Source: Lachnospiraceae bacterium (GTDB lineage: Bacteria; Bacillota; Clostridia; Lachnospirales; Lachnospiraceae). Taken from it: 64,000 nucleotides of DNA. A program made the position numbers and the translations under genes. Position 1 is the stretch's first letter; the number at the start of each line of letters is the position of its first letter. The stretch lies in the NCBI GenBank assembly GCA_009911195.1, contig QXWV01000098.1, positions 1 through 64,000 on the forward strand, written 5' to 3'. A model generated the notes under the pieces. That model ran no database searches. It was not told the DNA's origin and saw only the letters and a program-made list of their open reading frames with translations. Of the stretch, positions 63,988 through 64,000 are shown in pieces.

Positions 63988-64000
63988 TATATACTAATCG

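Noticed and set aside
1-64000. Search for CRISPR arrays, rRNA and tRNA genes
   Set aside because: No regularly spaced repeat-spacer array, no rRNA-like stretch and no cloverleaf with CCA end was recognised by eye.

Overview
The window looks like a chromosomal segment of a strictly anaerobic, gut-type Clostridia, most likely Lachnospiraceae. This is inferred from gene content: pyruvate formate-lyase with its activase, a ClpC adaptor of the MecA family, GdpP-L9-DnaB and S6-SSB-S18 operons, a CwlD amidase and SleB/GH18 wall enzymes typical of endospore formers, PTS- and LplBC-type sugar uptake, and Gram-positive promoters and Shine-Dalgarno sites. No rRNA, tRNA or CRISPR array was seen.

Layout. 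1-6020 is AT-rich accessory DNA: the end of a probable insertion sequence, a three-gene defence-like operon (RloA-type ATPase, RloB, large DEAH helicase) and the C-terminal stub of a tyrosine recombinase. It abuts the 3' end of rlmD, a known landing site for integrative elements. 6022-20691 is core: rlmD, a YhaM-like exoribonuclease and a degenerate HtrA on the minus strand; mutS2, a two-component system and a DUF402 protein on the plus strand; then a transglutaminase-like protein, a coiled-coil SleB hydrolase, dCMP deaminase, upp, rpiB and tsaC. 21131-28453 holds a lipoprotein, a beta-glucoside PTS flanked by two GH1 enzymes under a divergent RpiR regulator, and CwlD.

28523-38104 holds a GH18 enzyme, an 800-base gene-free stretch, mecA, and an RND/MMPL exporter with a heptad-repeat lipoprotein (split by a frameshift) facing a TetR regulator with two clear operators. 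A 307-bp foldback element with perfect 45-bp terminal inverted repeats sits between exporter and regulator. 38848-42759 is the most unusual part: pyruvate formate-lyase is split at a domain boundary, with the glycyl-radical domain encoded as a separate 80-residue protein and a cysteine-bearing partial paralogue between them, followed by the activase and a 56-residue ferredoxin.

42841-49161 carries a MerR-like protein, dnaB, rplI, gdpP and a D,D-carboxypeptidase. 49467-59328 is a sugar-acquisition locus: two LplBC-type permeases, a binding protein, GH3, NTF2-like and MBL-fold proteins on the minus strand, with divergent DeoR and AraC regulators and a beta-phosphoglucomutase-like HAD. 59465-63880 holds rpsR-ssb-rpsF, DUF951, a sirtuin, a YdcF protein, a decayed Rpn-nuclease remnant and a Cof-type HAD.

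A further theme is repeated noncoding DNA: a leader-like repeat that supplies the Shine-Dalgarno site to four unrelated genes, the foldback element, and three 40-bp tandem repeats in the sugar operon.
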